Assembly: GCA_050011815.1 (NCBI GenBank)
Contig: JBEKIJ010000001.1
Coordinates: forward strand, 1-64,000
DNA length: 64,000 nt
Source: Chersky-840 sp050011815
GTDB lineage: Bacteria; Actinomycetota; Acidimicrobiia; Acidimicrobiales; UBA8190
Reading direction: 5' to 3'
Shown in pieces: positions 45,635-54,741 of this stretch. Numbering within the stretch: the stretch's first letter is position 1; the number at the start of each line of letters is the position of its first letter. The notes beneath the pieces are model-generated. The model saw only the letters and a list, made by a program, of their open reading frames with translations, made no database searches and was not told the origin of the DNA. Made by a program: the position numbers and the translations under genes.

Positions 45635-45663
45635 TTGCCGGGGGGAGTCCCAGCGCCTAACGT
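45635..45663 (+). promoter_or_regulatory. Sigma-A promoter of the rplM-rpsI operon
   Basis: TTGCCG (45635-45640), a 17-nt spacer and TAACGT (45658-45663). It gives a leader of about 110 nt before rplM, allowing separate expression from the alpha operon and truA. Confidence 0.65.
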
Positions 45664-45782
45664 TGTCCGCCGGCTACGTGCAGGAGCTGCCCCTCTACAC
45701 GGGGTCGCCCAGCGGTCGGCACCCGAGCCGGTAGGCGCCGTGACGCCCGTCGGTGCCCGGGACACAAGACAAGGATTGCTGC

Positions 45783-46232
45783 GTGCGCACGTTTTCGCCC
45801 AAGGCTGACGACATCACCCGGTCCTGGCACGTCATCGACGCCCAGGGCATGGTGCTCGGAAGGCTGGCCACCGAGGTGGCCTCGCGCCTGCGGGGGAAGC
45901 ACAAGCCCATCTTCGCCCCCCACATCGACACCGGCGACCACATCGTCGTGGTCAACGCGGCCAAGGTCGTGCTGACATCGGACAAGTCCGAGAAGAAGTT
46001 CGTCTACCACCACAGCGGCTACCCCGGCGGGCTCACCAAGAAGAAGTACGGCGACCTCCTGTCGGAGCGGCCCGAGGAGATCGTACGCCGCGCCGTGCGG
46101 GGCATGCTGCCGCGTACCCGGCTCGGCCGCCAGCAGCTCGGCAAGCTCAAGGTCTACGCCGGGGCCGAGCACCCCCACCAGGCCCAGCAGCCCGAACCTC
46201 TCGACGTGCCCGGCGCCCGGGCCCGGTCGTGA
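45783..46232 (+). CDS. rplM: 50S ribosomal protein L13
   Basis: 149 residues. It starts MRTFSPKADDITRSWHVIDA (GTG), has GRLATEVASRLRGKHKPIF and the conserved YPGGLTKKKYGDLL, and ends in a Gln/Pro-rich tail. L13 is an early 50S assembly protein. AAGGA lies upstream. Confidence 0.96.
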   Translation: MRTFSPKADDITRSWHVIDAQGMVLGRLATEVASRLRGKHKPIFAPHIDTGDHIVVVNAAKVVLTSDKSEKKFVYHHSGYPGGLTKKKYGDLLSERPEEIVRRAVRGMLPRTRLGRQQLGKLKVYAGAEHPHQAQQPEPLDVPGARARS

Positions 46233-46281
46233 ACCCCCGGGCCACCGTGTCCTTCGAGCCCAAGAGATAGGAACCAGGAAC

Positions 46282-46692
46282 GTGACGACCAAGGTCAAGC
46301 TCGGCACCCCGCTGTGCCAGACGACAGGCCGACGCAAGGCGGCGGTGGCACGGGTGCGGGTGCGGACCGGCCAGGGGAAGATCACCATCAACCGGCGGGC
46401 CTTCGACGACTACTTCAGCTCTGCCACCCATCGCATGGTCGTGACCGAGCCCCTGCGGGTCACCAACCTCACCGAGGGCTACGACATCGAAGCCACCATC
46501 GCGGGCGGGGGCGTGTCGGGACAGGCCGGCGCCATGCGCCTCGGGATCACCCGCTCTCTCGTCGAGCTCAATCCCGAGCTGCGTGCCGTGCTCAAGAAGG
46601 CCGGGCTGCTCACTCGCGATGCCCGCGAGAAAGAGAGCAAGAAGTACGGCCTCAAGAAGGCGCGCAAGGCACCTCAGTACTCCAAGCGGTAG
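46282..46692 (+). CDS. rpsI: 30S ribosomal protein S9
   Basis: 136 residues. It has QTTGRRKAAVARVRVRTGQG and ends with RKAPQYSKR, the conserved S9 tail that reaches the P-site tRNA. The GTG start follows CCAGGAA. It is always paired with rplM. Confidence 0.97.
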   Translation: MTTKVKLGTPLCQTTGRRKAAVARVRVRTGQGKITINRRAFDDYFSSATHRMVVTEPLRVTNLTEGYDIEATIAGGGVSGQAGAMRLGITRSLVELNPELRAVLKKAGLLTRDAREKESKKYGLKKARKAPQYSKR

Positions 46693-46698
46693 CCGGTC

Positions 46699-48057
46699 GT
46701 GGGGCTGCGGTTCGGCACCGACGGCATTCGCGGGGTTGCCAACGCCGAATTGGGCGCGGAGCTCGTCATGGCCCTCGGTCGCGCCGCGGCCCGCGCCCTC
46801 CCGGCCCCGTGTTTCCTGGTCGGCCGCGACACCAGACGGTCCGGTCCTCTGCTCCAAGCTGCCCTGTCGGCGGGGATGGCGAGCGAGGGGGCCGACGTGG
46901 TGGACCTCGGCGTCCTCCCCACGCCGGGTGTGGCCTGGCTCTCGGCCCGGCGCGGCTATCCGGCCGCCGTCGTCTCGGCCTCGCACAATCACTTCTCCGA
47001 CAACGGCATCAAATTCTTCGCGGCCGGGGGCCTGAAGCTCCCCGACGCCACCGAGCTGTCCATCGAGGAAGAGCTCGCCCGGGTGCTCGAGTCCGACGGG
47101 GCCGCTTCGCGCCCCCCGACCGGCCACGGGGTCGGCCGGCTCGACGTCGAGCCCGATGCCCGTCTCGGCTACGTCGACCACCTCGTCGGCGTGCTCGAGG
47201 GCCGTGACCTCTCGGGGCTGCGCGTCGTGGTCGACTGTGCCAACGGCGCCGCCTCGGTCGTGGCGCCCGAGGTCTTCGGTCGGCTGGGTGCGGAGGTGCA
47301 CGCCATCGCCCATACGCCCGACGGCTCCAACATCAACGACGGTTGTGGATCGACGCATCCCGAGGCGCTCGCCGCCGAGGTCGTCGCCCGCGGCGCCCAT
47401 CTCGGACTGGCGCTCGACGGGGACGCCGATCGGCTCCTGGCCGTGGACCACACCGGGGCGCTCGCCACGGGGGACGAACTGTTGTCGATGTTCGCCACCG
47501 ATCTGGCGGCGCGCGGCAAGCTGGCGGGCAACTCGGTCGTCGTCACGGTCATGACCAACCTCGGCTTCCGGCTGTCCATGGCCGAGCGGGGCATCACCGT
47601 GCGCGAGACCCAGGTCGGGGACCGCTACGTCCTCGAGGCGCTCAACGCCGACGGGCTCACCCTGGGCGGCGAGCAGTCGGGTCACATCGTGTTCCGCGAG
47701 TTGGCGACGACGGGGGACGGGGTGCTCACCGGCGTCTTGCTGCTCGACCTCGTCAAGCGCGCCGCCACCCCGTTGGAGGCCCTGGCGCGCGGCGCCATGC
47801 AGCGGTTGCCGCAGGTGCTGCTCAACGTGTCCGCAACCGACCCCGCCCACGCCGTCGCCGCGCCGGCGGTGGAGGCGGAAGTCGTCGCCGTGGAGGCCGA
47901 GCTCGGCGAGCGCGGGCGCGTGCTCCTGCGGGCCAGCGGCACCGAACCGCTCGTGCGGGTCATGGTGGAGGCCGAGAACGAGGCGGTGGCGCATGCCGCC
48001 GCGCTCCGGTTGTGCGCCGTCGTCGAGAAAGCGCTGGTGCCGGCCTCACCCGAGTGA
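46699..48057 (+). CDS. glmM: Phosphoglucosamine mutase
   Basis: 452 residues. It interconverts glucosamine-6-phosphate and glucosamine-1-phosphate for UDP-GlcNAc and peptidoglycan. The start is GTG, reading GLRFGTDGIRGVAN. The active phosphoserine is Ser95 in SASHNHFSDNGIKFF; the usual Pro after Asn is His. The metal loop is DGDADR, the sugar loop GGEQSGHIVF and the phosphate loop RASGTEPLVRVM. It is 6 nt after rpsI. The next gene, glmS, supplies its substrate. Confidence 0.95.
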   Translation: MGLRFGTDGIRGVANAELGAELVMALGRAAARALPAPCFLVGRDTRRSGPLLQAALSAGMASEGADVVDLGVLPTPGVAWLSARRGYPAAVVSASHNHFSDNGIKFFAAGGLKLPDATELSIEEELARVLESDGAASRPPTGHGVGRLDVEPDARLGYVDHLVGVLEGRDLSGLRVVVDCANGAASVVAPEVFGRLGAEVHAIAHTPDGSNINDGCGSTHPEALAAEVVARGAHLGLALDGDADRLLAVDHTGALATGDELLSMFATDLAARGKLAGNSVVVTVMTNLGFRLSMAERGITVRETQVGDRYVLEALNADGLTLGGEQSGHIVFRELATTGDGVLTGVLLLDLVKRAATPLEALARGAMQRLPQVLLNVSATDPAHAVAAPAVEAEVVAVEAELGERGRVLLRASGTEPLVRVMVEAENEAVAHAAALRLCAVVEKALVPASPE

Positions 48058-48110
48058 GCGCAGGGCGAGGCCCGGGGCCGCCACGTTCCCGCCGGGCCGG
48101 GACCACGCCC

Positions 48111-48116
48111 TAGCCT
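48111..48116 (+). promoter_or_regulatory. -10 element of a probable leaderless promoter for glmS
   Basis: TAGCCT ends 7 nt before the ATG at 48124. The intervening bases, gggaccc, include no Shine-Dalgarno sequence at a workable distance. No good -35. Confidence 0.5.
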
Positions 48117-48123
48117 GGGACCC

Positions 48124-49980
48124 ATGTGCGGGATCATCGGCGCCACCGGAGGTGGCGAGGTGCTGGGGGTCCTGCTCCAGGGCCTCGAGCGCCTGGAATA
48201 CCGGGGCTACGACTCGGCCGGGGTGGCGCTGCAGTCCGAGGGTGTCCTGTGGCGGGCGAGAGCGGCCACCGGGACCCGTTCTCTGGAGGACCTCCGCAAG
48301 GTCGTCGAGGAAGGGCCCTACTCGGTCTCCGCCGGGATCGGCCACACCCGGTGGGCCACCCACGGCCACCCCACCGAAGCCAACGCCCACCCCGTCCTCG
48401 ACTGCACCGGGGACGTGGCCGTCGTGCACAACGGCATCATCGAGAACTGGCGGGAGCTGGCCGTCCGCCTGCGCGACGAGGGCCACACCTTCGTGACCGA
48501 CACCGACACCGAGGTCATCGCCCACCTCGTCGAGAGGGAGATCTCGGGCGGGGCATCGTTGGCCGACGCCGTGCGGTCCACGCTGCGCGAGGTGCGGGGC
48601 GCCTTCGCCCTGGCGGTCATGTCCGCCGACGAGCCGGGCACGATCGTGGCGGGGCGGCGCGTGTCGCCGCTCATCATCGGCATGGGCGACGGCGAAGGGG
48701 GCGAGGGGCTCCTGGCGTCGGACATCCCCGCCCTGCTGGGGCGGACGCGACGGTTCTGGGTGCTCGACGACGACCAGGTCGTGGTGCTGCGGCCCGGCTC
48801 GATGCTCGTGACGACCCTGCAGGGCAAAGAGGTCGAACCCAAAGAGCTCCACGTGGACTGGGACCTCGAGGCCGCCGAGAAGGGCGGCTACCCCGACTTC
48901 ATGGGGAAGGAGATCCACGAGCAGCCCCGTGCCATCGCCGACACCCTGCTCGGCCGGCTGCGACCGAACGGGACCGTCGAGCTCGACGAGCTCCGGATCA
49001 CCGACGACGAGCTGCGCCGGGTCGACAAGGTGTTCGTGGTGGCCTGCGGGTCGAGCTACCACGCCGGCATGGTGGCCAAGTACGCCATCGAACGACTGGC
49101 CCGGCTGCCCACCGAGATCGACATCGCCTCGGAGTTCCGCTACCGGGACCCCGTCCTCGACGACCGGACCCTCGTCGTCGGGGTGAGCCAGTCCGGCGAG
49201 ACCATCGACACCCTCCAGGCCATGCGCGAGGCGCGCCAGTGGGACGCCAAGATCATGGTCATCTCCAACGTCGTCGACTCCTCCATGGCCCGCGAGGCCG
49301 ACGGCGTCCTCTACACCCGGGCCGGCCCCGAGGTGGGGGTGGCGGCCACCAAGACCCATCTGACCCAGGTGGTGGCGCTCGAGCTGTTGGCGCTGTACCT
49401 CGCCCAGCTGCGGGGTCTCGTCGAGCCCGCCGACGCCCGCGTCCTGTTCGCGGATCTGGCCAGGCTCCCCGAACTGGTGGAGCGGTCGCTCTCCCCCGAG
49501 CGCGAGGCCGAGGTCGCCGGCATCGCCGCCCAGTTCATCGACACCCGGGACTTCTTCTTCTTGGGTCGCCACGTGGGGTTCCCCGTGGCCCTCGAGGGGG
49601 CGTTGAAGTTGAAGGAGATCTCCTACGTGCGGGCCGAGGGGTATCCCGCCGGTGAGCTCAAGCACGGGCCCATCGCCCTGATCGTGCCGGGCACGGTGGT
49701 GGTGGGCGTGGCGACCCGCACCCATCTGTGGGAGAAGATGATGGGCAACGTGGCCGAGGTGCGGGCCCGGGGTGCCACGGTCGTGCTCGTGGCCAACGAG
49801 GGCGACACCGACACCGCGTCGCAGGCCGACGAGGTCCTGTGGGTCCCGAAGACGCACCCGCTCTTCGCGCCGGTGCTCGACGTCGTCCCCCTTCAGCTCC
49901 TGGCGTACCACATCGCCCGGTTGCACGGCCACAATGTCGATCGGCCCCGCAACCTGGCCAAGACCGTCACGGTGGAGTGA
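48124..49980 (+). CDS. glmS: Glutamine-fructose-6-phosphate aminotransferase (isomerizing)
   Basis: 618 residues. It makes glucosamine-6-phosphate from fructose-6-phosphate and glutamine. The N-terminal Ntn amidotransferase has Cys2 as nucleophile (MCGIIG) and RLEYRGYDSAGVAL. Two SIS domains follow, with VACGSSYHAGMVAKY, GVSQSGETIDTLQAM and the C-terminal PRNLAKTVTVE. The start is ATG, likely leaderless. No glmS ribozyme is seen upstream. The stop overlaps acpS (GTGA). Confidence 0.97.
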   Translation: MCGIIGATGGGEVLGVLLQGLERLEYRGYDSAGVALQSEGVLWRARAATGTRSLEDLRKVVEEGPYSVSAGIGHTRWATHGHPTEANAHPVLDCTGDVAVVHNGIIENWRELAVRLRDEGHTFVTDTDTEVIAHLVEREISGGASLADAVRSTLREVRGAFALAVMSADEPGTIVAGRRVSPLIIGMGDGEGGEGLLASDIPALLGRTRRFWVLDDDQVVVLRPGSMLVTTLQGKEVEPKELHVDWDLEAAEKGGYPDFMGKEIHEQPRAIADTLLGRLRPNGTVELDELRITDDELRRVDKVFVVACGSSYHAGMVAKYAIERLARLPTEIDIASEFRYRDPVLDDRTLVVGVSQSGETIDTLQAMREARQWDAKIMVISNVVDSSMAREADGVLYTRAGPEVGVAATKTHLTQVVALELLALYLAQLRGLVEPADARVLFADLARLPELVERSLSPEREAEVAGIAAQFIDTRDFFFLGRHVGFPVALEGALKLKEISYVRAEGYPAGELKHGPIALIVPGTVVVGVATRTHLWEKMMGNVAEVRARGATVVLVANEGDTDTASQADEVLWVPKTHPLFAPVLDVVPLQLLAYHIARLHGHNVDRPRNLAKTVTVE

Positions 49981-50420
49981 CCGCGCCCCGGGCTGGACTC
50001 GGCGTCGGTGGTGTCGCCGGTGTCTGCGGCATCGGCGTCGACGCCGTCGACGTCGACCGCTTCCGGCGGGTCATGGCGCGCCGCCCCACCATCCTGGGTC
50101 GGCTCTTCACCGAGTCCGAGCGCGCCTACGCGCACCGCAGCACGGATCCGGGCCCCCGCCTCGCCGTTCGGTTCGCGGCGAAAGAGGCGGTGCTGAAGGC
50201 GCTCGGCGTGGGTGTCGGCGCGGCGGGGTTCCGTGACGTCGAGGTGGTCAGAGCCGACAACGGCGAACCGGGCCTGGTCCTGTCGGGACGGGCCGCGGCG
50301 ATCAGCCTCGGCCGCGGCGTGCGCCGATGGCACGTCTCGCTCACCCACACCGACGCCATCGCCATCGCCACCGTCGTCGCCGAGGGGCCCGGACACGCCG
50401 ACGGAGAGGTGACCCCATGA
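49977..50420 (+). CDS. acpS: Holo-[acyl-carrier-protein] synthase
   Basis: 147 residues. It transfers the phosphopantetheine arm of CoA to apo-ACP. Motifs are GIGVDAVDVDRFRRV with the metal-binding Asp and RFAAKEAVLKALG with the catalytic Glu and Lys. The GTG at 49977 overlaps the glmS stop; about 18 residues precede the core, so a later GTG is possible. The stop overlaps the next gene (ATGA). Confidence 0.93.
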   Translation: MTAPRAGLGVGGVAGVCGIGVDAVDVDRFRRVMARRPTILGRLFTESERAYAHRSTDPGPRLAVRFAAKEAVLKALGVGVGAAGFRDVEVVRADNGEPGLVLSGRAAAISLGRGVRRWHVSLTHTDAIAIATVVAEGPGHADGEVTP

Positions 50421-51832
50421 AGCCGGTGCTGCGCGTGGACGAGATGCGCGCCGTCGACGCCGAGGGTCTCAAGCACGTGAGCGAGGAGGTGCTCGTCGAG
50501 CGGGCCGGCACGGCCGTGGCGACGTGGGCGGTGCGGATGCTGGGGGGGACCTACGGGCGCAACGTCGTGGTGGTGGCGGGCAAGGGCAACAACGGCGCCG
50601 ACGGGCGCGTGGCCGCCACCCGGCTGCGCCGGCGCGGGGCCCGGGTGACCGTCGTCGACGCCGGCGACGCCCCCGATCGCATCGGGCCGGCCGGCACGGT
50701 CGACCTCGTGATCGACGCCGCCTACGGGACCGGGTTCCGGGGCACCTACCGCGCCCCCGCAGTGCCTCCGGGCGTGCCCGTGCTCGCCGTCGACATTCCC
50801 TCGGGGGTCAACGGCGATACCGGCGAGGCGTGCGGCGAGCCGCTGCGTGCCGACGTGACGGTGACGTTCGCGGCGATCAAGACCGGGCTCTTGCAAGGCG
50901 ACGGCTCCTTGCTGGCGGGACGCGTCGAGGTGGCCGACATCGGCCTCGACGTGAGCGGGGCGCGCATGTGGATGATCGAGGACGCCGATGTGGTCCGCTT
51001 CCTCTCGCCGCGCCCCCGCGACGCTCACAAGTGGACCTCCGCCCTGTCGGTGGTGGCGGGATCGCCGGGCATGACCGGCGCCGCGGGTCTGTGCGCCCGT
51101 GCCGCCTACCGCAGCGGGGCGGGGATGGTCCGGCTGGGCATCCCCGGCGGTGACCTCGCCGACTTCTCCGTGAGCGAGGCCGTCGGAACCGAGCTGCCGG
51201 CGCGGGGGTGGTCATCGGAGGCGCTGGCCATGTCGCAACGGTGTCGGGCGTCGGTGGTCGGTCCCGGCCTGGGGCGGGCCGACTCGACGGTGGCCGACGT
51301 CCGTGCTGTGGTGGCCCGGACGACGGTGCCGATCGTCGTCGACGCCGACGGTCTGTTCGCGCTGGGCTCCGGTGACGAGATCGGCGCCGTGGTGCGCGCC
51401 GTCCCCGAGGACGCGGGCGCGGCGACCGGGCGCGGGGCACCGACGGTCGTGCTCACCCCCCACGAGGGGGAGTTCGCCCGCCTGGCCGGGGCGCCGCCCG
51501 GCGAAGACCGCATCACTGCGGCGAGCGCACTGGCCGAGCGCTGTGGTGCGGTGGTGCTGCTGAAGGGACCCACCACGGTCGTCGCCGATCCGGCCGGGCA
51601 GGTGTTGGTGGTGACGGCGGGATCGCCCCGGCTGGCCACCGCAGGCACCGGGGACGTGCTCTCGGGCGCCATCGGCGCCTTCGTCGCCCGGGGCGTCGAA
51701 CCCCGTCTTGCCGCGGCGCTGGCCGCGCATGCCCATGGCCGGGCCGCCGCGCTGGGGCCGCCCGAGGGGCTCGTGGCGGGAGACCTCGCCGAGCTGCTGG
51801 GCCGATGGCTGTCGGGGCTGCGCCGAGGGTGA
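50417..51832 (+). CDS. nnr: Bifunctional NAD(P)H-hydrate epimerase / ADP-dependent NAD(P)H-hydrate dehydratase
   Basis: 471 residues. It repairs hydrated NADH and NADPH. The N-terminal epimerase domain (about 1-205) has VVAGKGNNGADGRVAATRL and AVDIPSGVNGDTG. The C-terminal ribokinase-like dehydratase (about 215-465) has VVGPGLGR, VLTPHEGEFARL and the catalytic AGTGDVLSGAIGAF. This fused form is common in actinobacteria. It is coupled by overlap to acpS and alr. Confidence 0.95.
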   Translation: MKPVLRVDEMRAVDAEGLKHVSEEVLVERAGTAVATWAVRMLGGTYGRNVVVVAGKGNNGADGRVAATRLRRRGARVTVVDAGDAPDRIGPAGTVDLVIDAAYGTGFRGTYRAPAVPPGVPVLAVDIPSGVNGDTGEACGEPLRADVTVTFAAIKTGLLQGDGSLLAGRVEVADIGLDVSGARMWMIEDADVVRFLSPRPRDAHKWTSALSVVAGSPGMTGAAGLCARAAYRSGAGMVRLGIPGGDLADFSVSEAVGTELPARGWSSEALAMSQRCRASVVGPGLGRADSTVADVRAVVARTTVPIVVDADGLFALGSGDEIGAVVRAVPEDAGAATGRGAPTVVLTPHEGEFARLAGAPPGEDRITAASALAERCGAVVLLKGPTTVVADPAGQVLVVTAGSPRLATAGTGDVLSGAIGAFVARGVEPRLAAALAAHAHGRAAALGPPEGLVAGDLAELLGRWLSGLRRG

Positions 51833-53049
51833 GACGGGCCGGGGTTCGAAGCGAGTCCGCCGTGAGCTCCCTCCCCGCGCCCTTGCGTCCGGTGTGGGCC
51901 GAGATCGACGTCGGCGCCGTCCGCCACAACGCCTCGGTCCTGGCGCGGATGGCGGCGCCGGCGGCCCTGTGTGCCGTGGTCAAGGCCGACGGCTACGGCC
52001 ACGGGGCCGTGGCGGTGGCCCGGGCCGCCCTCGAGGGCGGCGCGACCTGGTTGGCGGTGGCGACGCCCGAGGAGGGCATCGAGTTGCGCGACGCCGGCCT
52101 CACGGCGCCGGTGCTCGTCTTGTCCGAGCCCCCTCCCGAGGTCATGGCCGACGTCGTGGGGTACGGGCTCACGCTGTCTCTCTATTCGCGCCACGGCATC
52201 GGGGCCGCGGCCGAGGCCGCCGCCCGCGCCGGTGTGGTGTGCGCCGTCCATGTCAAGGTGGACACGGGCATGCATCGCGTCGGGGCCGACCCGGCGGACC
52301 TGCTCGAGCTCGTGCGGAGCGTGGCCGAGGCACCGGCGCTGCGGTTCGAGGCGCTGTGGACGCACTTTCCGGTGGCAGACGGGGTGGGGCCCGAGGACCG
52401 ACCTTTCACCGAGGCCCAGCTCCGCCGCCTTCTCGAGGCGCGCCACGCGCTGGCCGGCGCCGGGTACCCGCCGCCGATGCTCCACGCCGCGAACTCGGCG
52501 GGCACCATCGCCTATCCCGCCGCCCGTCTCGACATGGCGCGCTGCGGGATCGCCCTGTACGGTGCCCCGACCTTCCCCCACCTTGACCCGCCGGTGGCCG
52601 CCGCGGTCGAGGCCACCGGGGCGGGAACGCTGCGCCCCGTGCTGTCGCTGCGGGCCCGGGTGACCCTGGTGCGCCAACTCGAGGCCGGCGAGCGCCCGTC
52701 CTACGGCCGGCTCCATCGCCTCGACGGTCCCTCGACGGTGGCGACGGTGCCCCTCGGCTACGCCGATGGCGTGCCCCGGCGCTACTTCACGCGGGGCGGT
52801 ACCGTGCTCGTGGGCGGCCGACGCCGCCCCCTGGCCGGGATGGTCACGATGGACCAGATCGTGGTGGACTGCGGCCCTGACCGCGACGTGGCGGTGGGTG
52901 ACGACGTGGTCCTGATCGGCCGGCAGGGCGCGGAGTCCGTCACGGCGTCGGACTGGGCGGACGTGCTCGACACCATCGCGCACGAGGTGTTCTGCGGTAT
53001 CGGCCCACGCGTGCCGCGTGTGGTCGTCGACCGGGAGGGTCAGCCATGA
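51829..53049 (+). CDS. alr: Alanine racemase
   Basis: 406 residues from GTG 51829. It makes D-alanine for peptidoglycan. The PLP lysine is in AVVKADGYGHGAVA. HVKVDTGMHRVG, the phosphate-binding NSAGTIAYP region, RCGIALYG and the C-terminal domain Tyr region LGYADGVPRRY are present. GTG 51829 overlaps the nnr stop (GTGA), which fits the operon style. ATG 51805 and GTG 51862 are in frame, and the family core starts near PVWAEIDVGAVRHN. The stop overlaps the next gene (ATGA). Confidence 0.95.
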   Translation: MRRAGVRSESAVSSLPAPLRPVWAEIDVGAVRHNASVLARMAAPAALCAVVKADGYGHGAVAVARAALEGGATWLAVATPEEGIELRDAGLTAPVLVLSEPPPEVMADVVGYGLTLSLYSRHGIGAAAEAAARAGVVCAVHVKVDTGMHRVGADPADLLELVRSVAEAPALRFEALWTHFPVADGVGPEDRPFTEAQLRRLLEARHALAGAGYPPPMLHAANSAGTIAYPAARLDMARCGIALYGAPTFPHLDPPVAAAVEATGAGTLRPVLSLRARVTLVRQLEAGERPSYGRLHRLDGPSTVATVPLGYADGVPRRYFTRGGTVLVGGRRRPLAGMVTMDQIVVDCGPDRDVAVGDDVVLIGRQGAESVTASDWADVLDTIAHEVFCGIGPRVPRVVVDREGQP

Positions 53050-54137
53050 GCGAGAAGCGACCGCTGTACAGGAGCCGGCTGGTGCGCGGCGTGGCCGCCG
53101 GCACCGGGGCGGCACTGGCGGCGGGGTGGGCGGCGCAACACCGCGCGGTGGCGCGTACCCGGGCATCGACCGACGAGATCGTGGCCGAGGGCCTGACCAT
53201 CCCCGAGGACTGCATCGAGCACGACTTCGAGATGGACGACGGTGGGCGTATGCACGTGATCGAGCGGGGTGAGGGCCCGCCCGTCGTGCTCCTCCACGGC
53301 TTCATGCTCAGCGGGGCGTTGTGGGCCCATCAATTGCGCGACCTCGCCGCGCATCACCGGGTGATCGCTCTCGATCTCCGCGGTCACGGCCGGTCGGTCC
53401 CCGGGTCGTCGGGGTTCTCCATGACCGAAGACTCCGGACTCGTCGACGAGCTGCGGGCCGAGGCCCGCATGTCGGTGGCCCAACAAGGATCGCCGGCACT
53501 GCGGCGCATGGCGGTGGACGTCCGCACCGTGCTCGACGCCCTCAACGTGGAACACGCCCTGGTGGTGGGCCATTCCATGGGGGGCATGGTGGCCCTCCAG
53601 CTCGCCCACGACGCTCCCGCCGACGAGATGCGGCGCCGGGTGGCGGGTCTGGCTCTGGTGTCCACCACCGGCGGTCCCTTCACCCGCGTGCCGGGATTCG
53701 GCGGCGTGGCCCGCCTGGCCGGGCCGGTCTCGGCGCGCGCCGTCGGGCTGGCCGACCGGTGGGGGGTGCGCACCGTGGCGTCCCAGGATCTGCGCTGGTG
53801 GCTCACCCGCATGGGTTTCGGGGCCGACGCACCCGCGGCCCAGGTCCGGTTCGTCGAAGGGCTCCACATGGCGACGCCGGCCGCCACGGTGGCCGAGCTG
53901 CTGCCGGCCATCGCGCTCTTCGACCTGTCGAAATGGCTCGGGACCCTCGAGCTTTCGGTGCTCGTGGTGGTCGGCTCGCGCGACCGTCTCACGCCCCCGC
54001 GTCACGCCCTGCGCACCGCGGCGGCGTTGCCTCATTCGGAGCTGGTGGAGCTTCCCCGCTGTGGGCACATGCCCATGATCGAGCGCCGCCACGAGTTCGC
54101 CCGCCTCGTCGAGGAGTTCGCCGCCAAGCTGGGTTGA
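53046..54137 (+). CDS. Alpha/beta hydrolase, membrane-anchored
   Basis: 363 residues. An N-terminal hydrophobic segment (about 13-30) likely anchors it. The fold follows from about residue 65. The oxyanion motif is LLHGFMLSG, the nucleophile Ser177 in GHSMGG, the acid Asp313 in GSRDRLTPP and the base His341 in CGHMPMIE. The substrate is unknown. A hydrolase of this type commonly sits between alr and tsaE in actinobacteria, where it might act on lipids or acylated envelope compounds; that role is inference. Confidence 0.88.
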   Translation: MSEKRPLYRSRLVRGVAAGTGAALAAGWAAQHRAVARTRASTDEIVAEGLTIPEDCIEHDFEMDDGGRMHVIERGEGPPVVLLHGFMLSGALWAHQLRDLAAHHRVIALDLRGHGRSVPGSSGFSMTEDSGLVDELRAEARMSVAQQGSPALRRMAVDVRTVLDALNVEHALVVGHSMGGMVALQLAHDAPADEMRRRVAGLALVSTTGGPFTRVPGFGGVARLAGPVSARAVGLADRWGVRTVASQDLRWWLTRMGFGADAPAAQVRFVEGLHMATPAATVAELLPAIALFDLSKWLGTLELSVLVVVGSRDRLTPPRHALRTAAALPHSELVELPRCGHMPMIERRHEFARLVEEFAAKLG

Positions 54138-54165
54138 CGCCGGTGGCCCCGGAGCCGTCCGGCGC

Positions 54166-54171
54166 TACCAT
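54166..54171 (+). promoter_or_regulatory. -10 element of a probable leaderless promoter for the UDG gene
   Basis: TACCAT ends 6 nt before GTG 54178. The short gap after the hydrolase stop has no Shine-Dalgarno sequence. Confidence 0.45.
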
Positions 54172-54177
54172 GCCGCG

Positions 54178-54741
54178 GTGGGCACCTTGGCCGAGCTGCA
54201 GACCGAGGCCATGGCCTGCACCCGGTGCGCGCTGGCCGCGGGTCGGACCCAGGTGGTGTTCGGCGTGGGGGACGGCGCCGCCCCGCTCATGTTCGTCGGC
54301 GAGGGCCCCGGTCGCGAGGAGGACCTCGCCGGGGAGCCCTTCGTGGGCCGGTCCGGCAAGCTCCTCGACAAGCTCCTGCATCAGGAGATCGGCCTCGACC
54401 GCAGCCAGTGCTACATCGCCAACGTCGTGAAGTGCCGTCCCCCCGGCAACCGCGACCCCCTTCCCGACGAGATCGCCTCGTGCCGCCCCTACCTCGACGC
54501 CCAGGTGGCGCTGATCTCCCCCCGTGTCGTGGTCACCCTGGGGAACTTCGCCACCCGCCTGCTCCTCGACACCACCGAGGGCATCCGTCGGTTGCGCGGT
54601 CGGGCCTACCCCTTCGCCACGGGGCACATCGTCCCGACGTACCACCCCGCCGCGGGGTTGCGGGGCGGGGCCGAGGTGGTGGCGGAGATGCGCGCCGATT
54701 TCGTCCGGGCCAAGCGGCTCCTGGCCGGCGATCAGCCGTGA
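54178..54741 (+). CDS. Uracil-DNA glycosylase, family 4 (Fe-S type)
   Basis: 187 residues. It removes uracil from DNA. The four cluster cysteines are visible: Cys14 and Cys17 in CTRC, one in VVKCRPPGNRDP and one in IASCRPYL. Motif 1 is GEGPGREEDLAGEPFVGRSG and motif 2 is VPTYHPAAGLR with the conserved His. Four-Cys family-4 enzymes are typical of thermophiles and high-GC actinobacteria. The stop overlaps tsaE (GTGA), so it leads the tsaE-tsaB-rimI-tsaD set. Confidence 0.93.
   Translation: MGTLAELQTEAMACTRCALAAGRTQVVFGVGDGAAPLMFVGEGPGREEDLAGEPFVGRSGKLLDKLLHQEIGLDRSQCYIANVVKCRPPGNRDPLPDEIASCRPYLDAQVALISPRVVVTLGNFATRLLLDTTEGIRRLRGRAYPFATGHIVPTYHPAAGLRGGAEVVAEMRADFVRAKRLLAGDQP

Noticed and set aside
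47850..48123. A glmS ribozyme upstream of glmS
   Set aside because: The glmM stop is only 66 nt before glmS, too little space, and the promoter appears leaderless.
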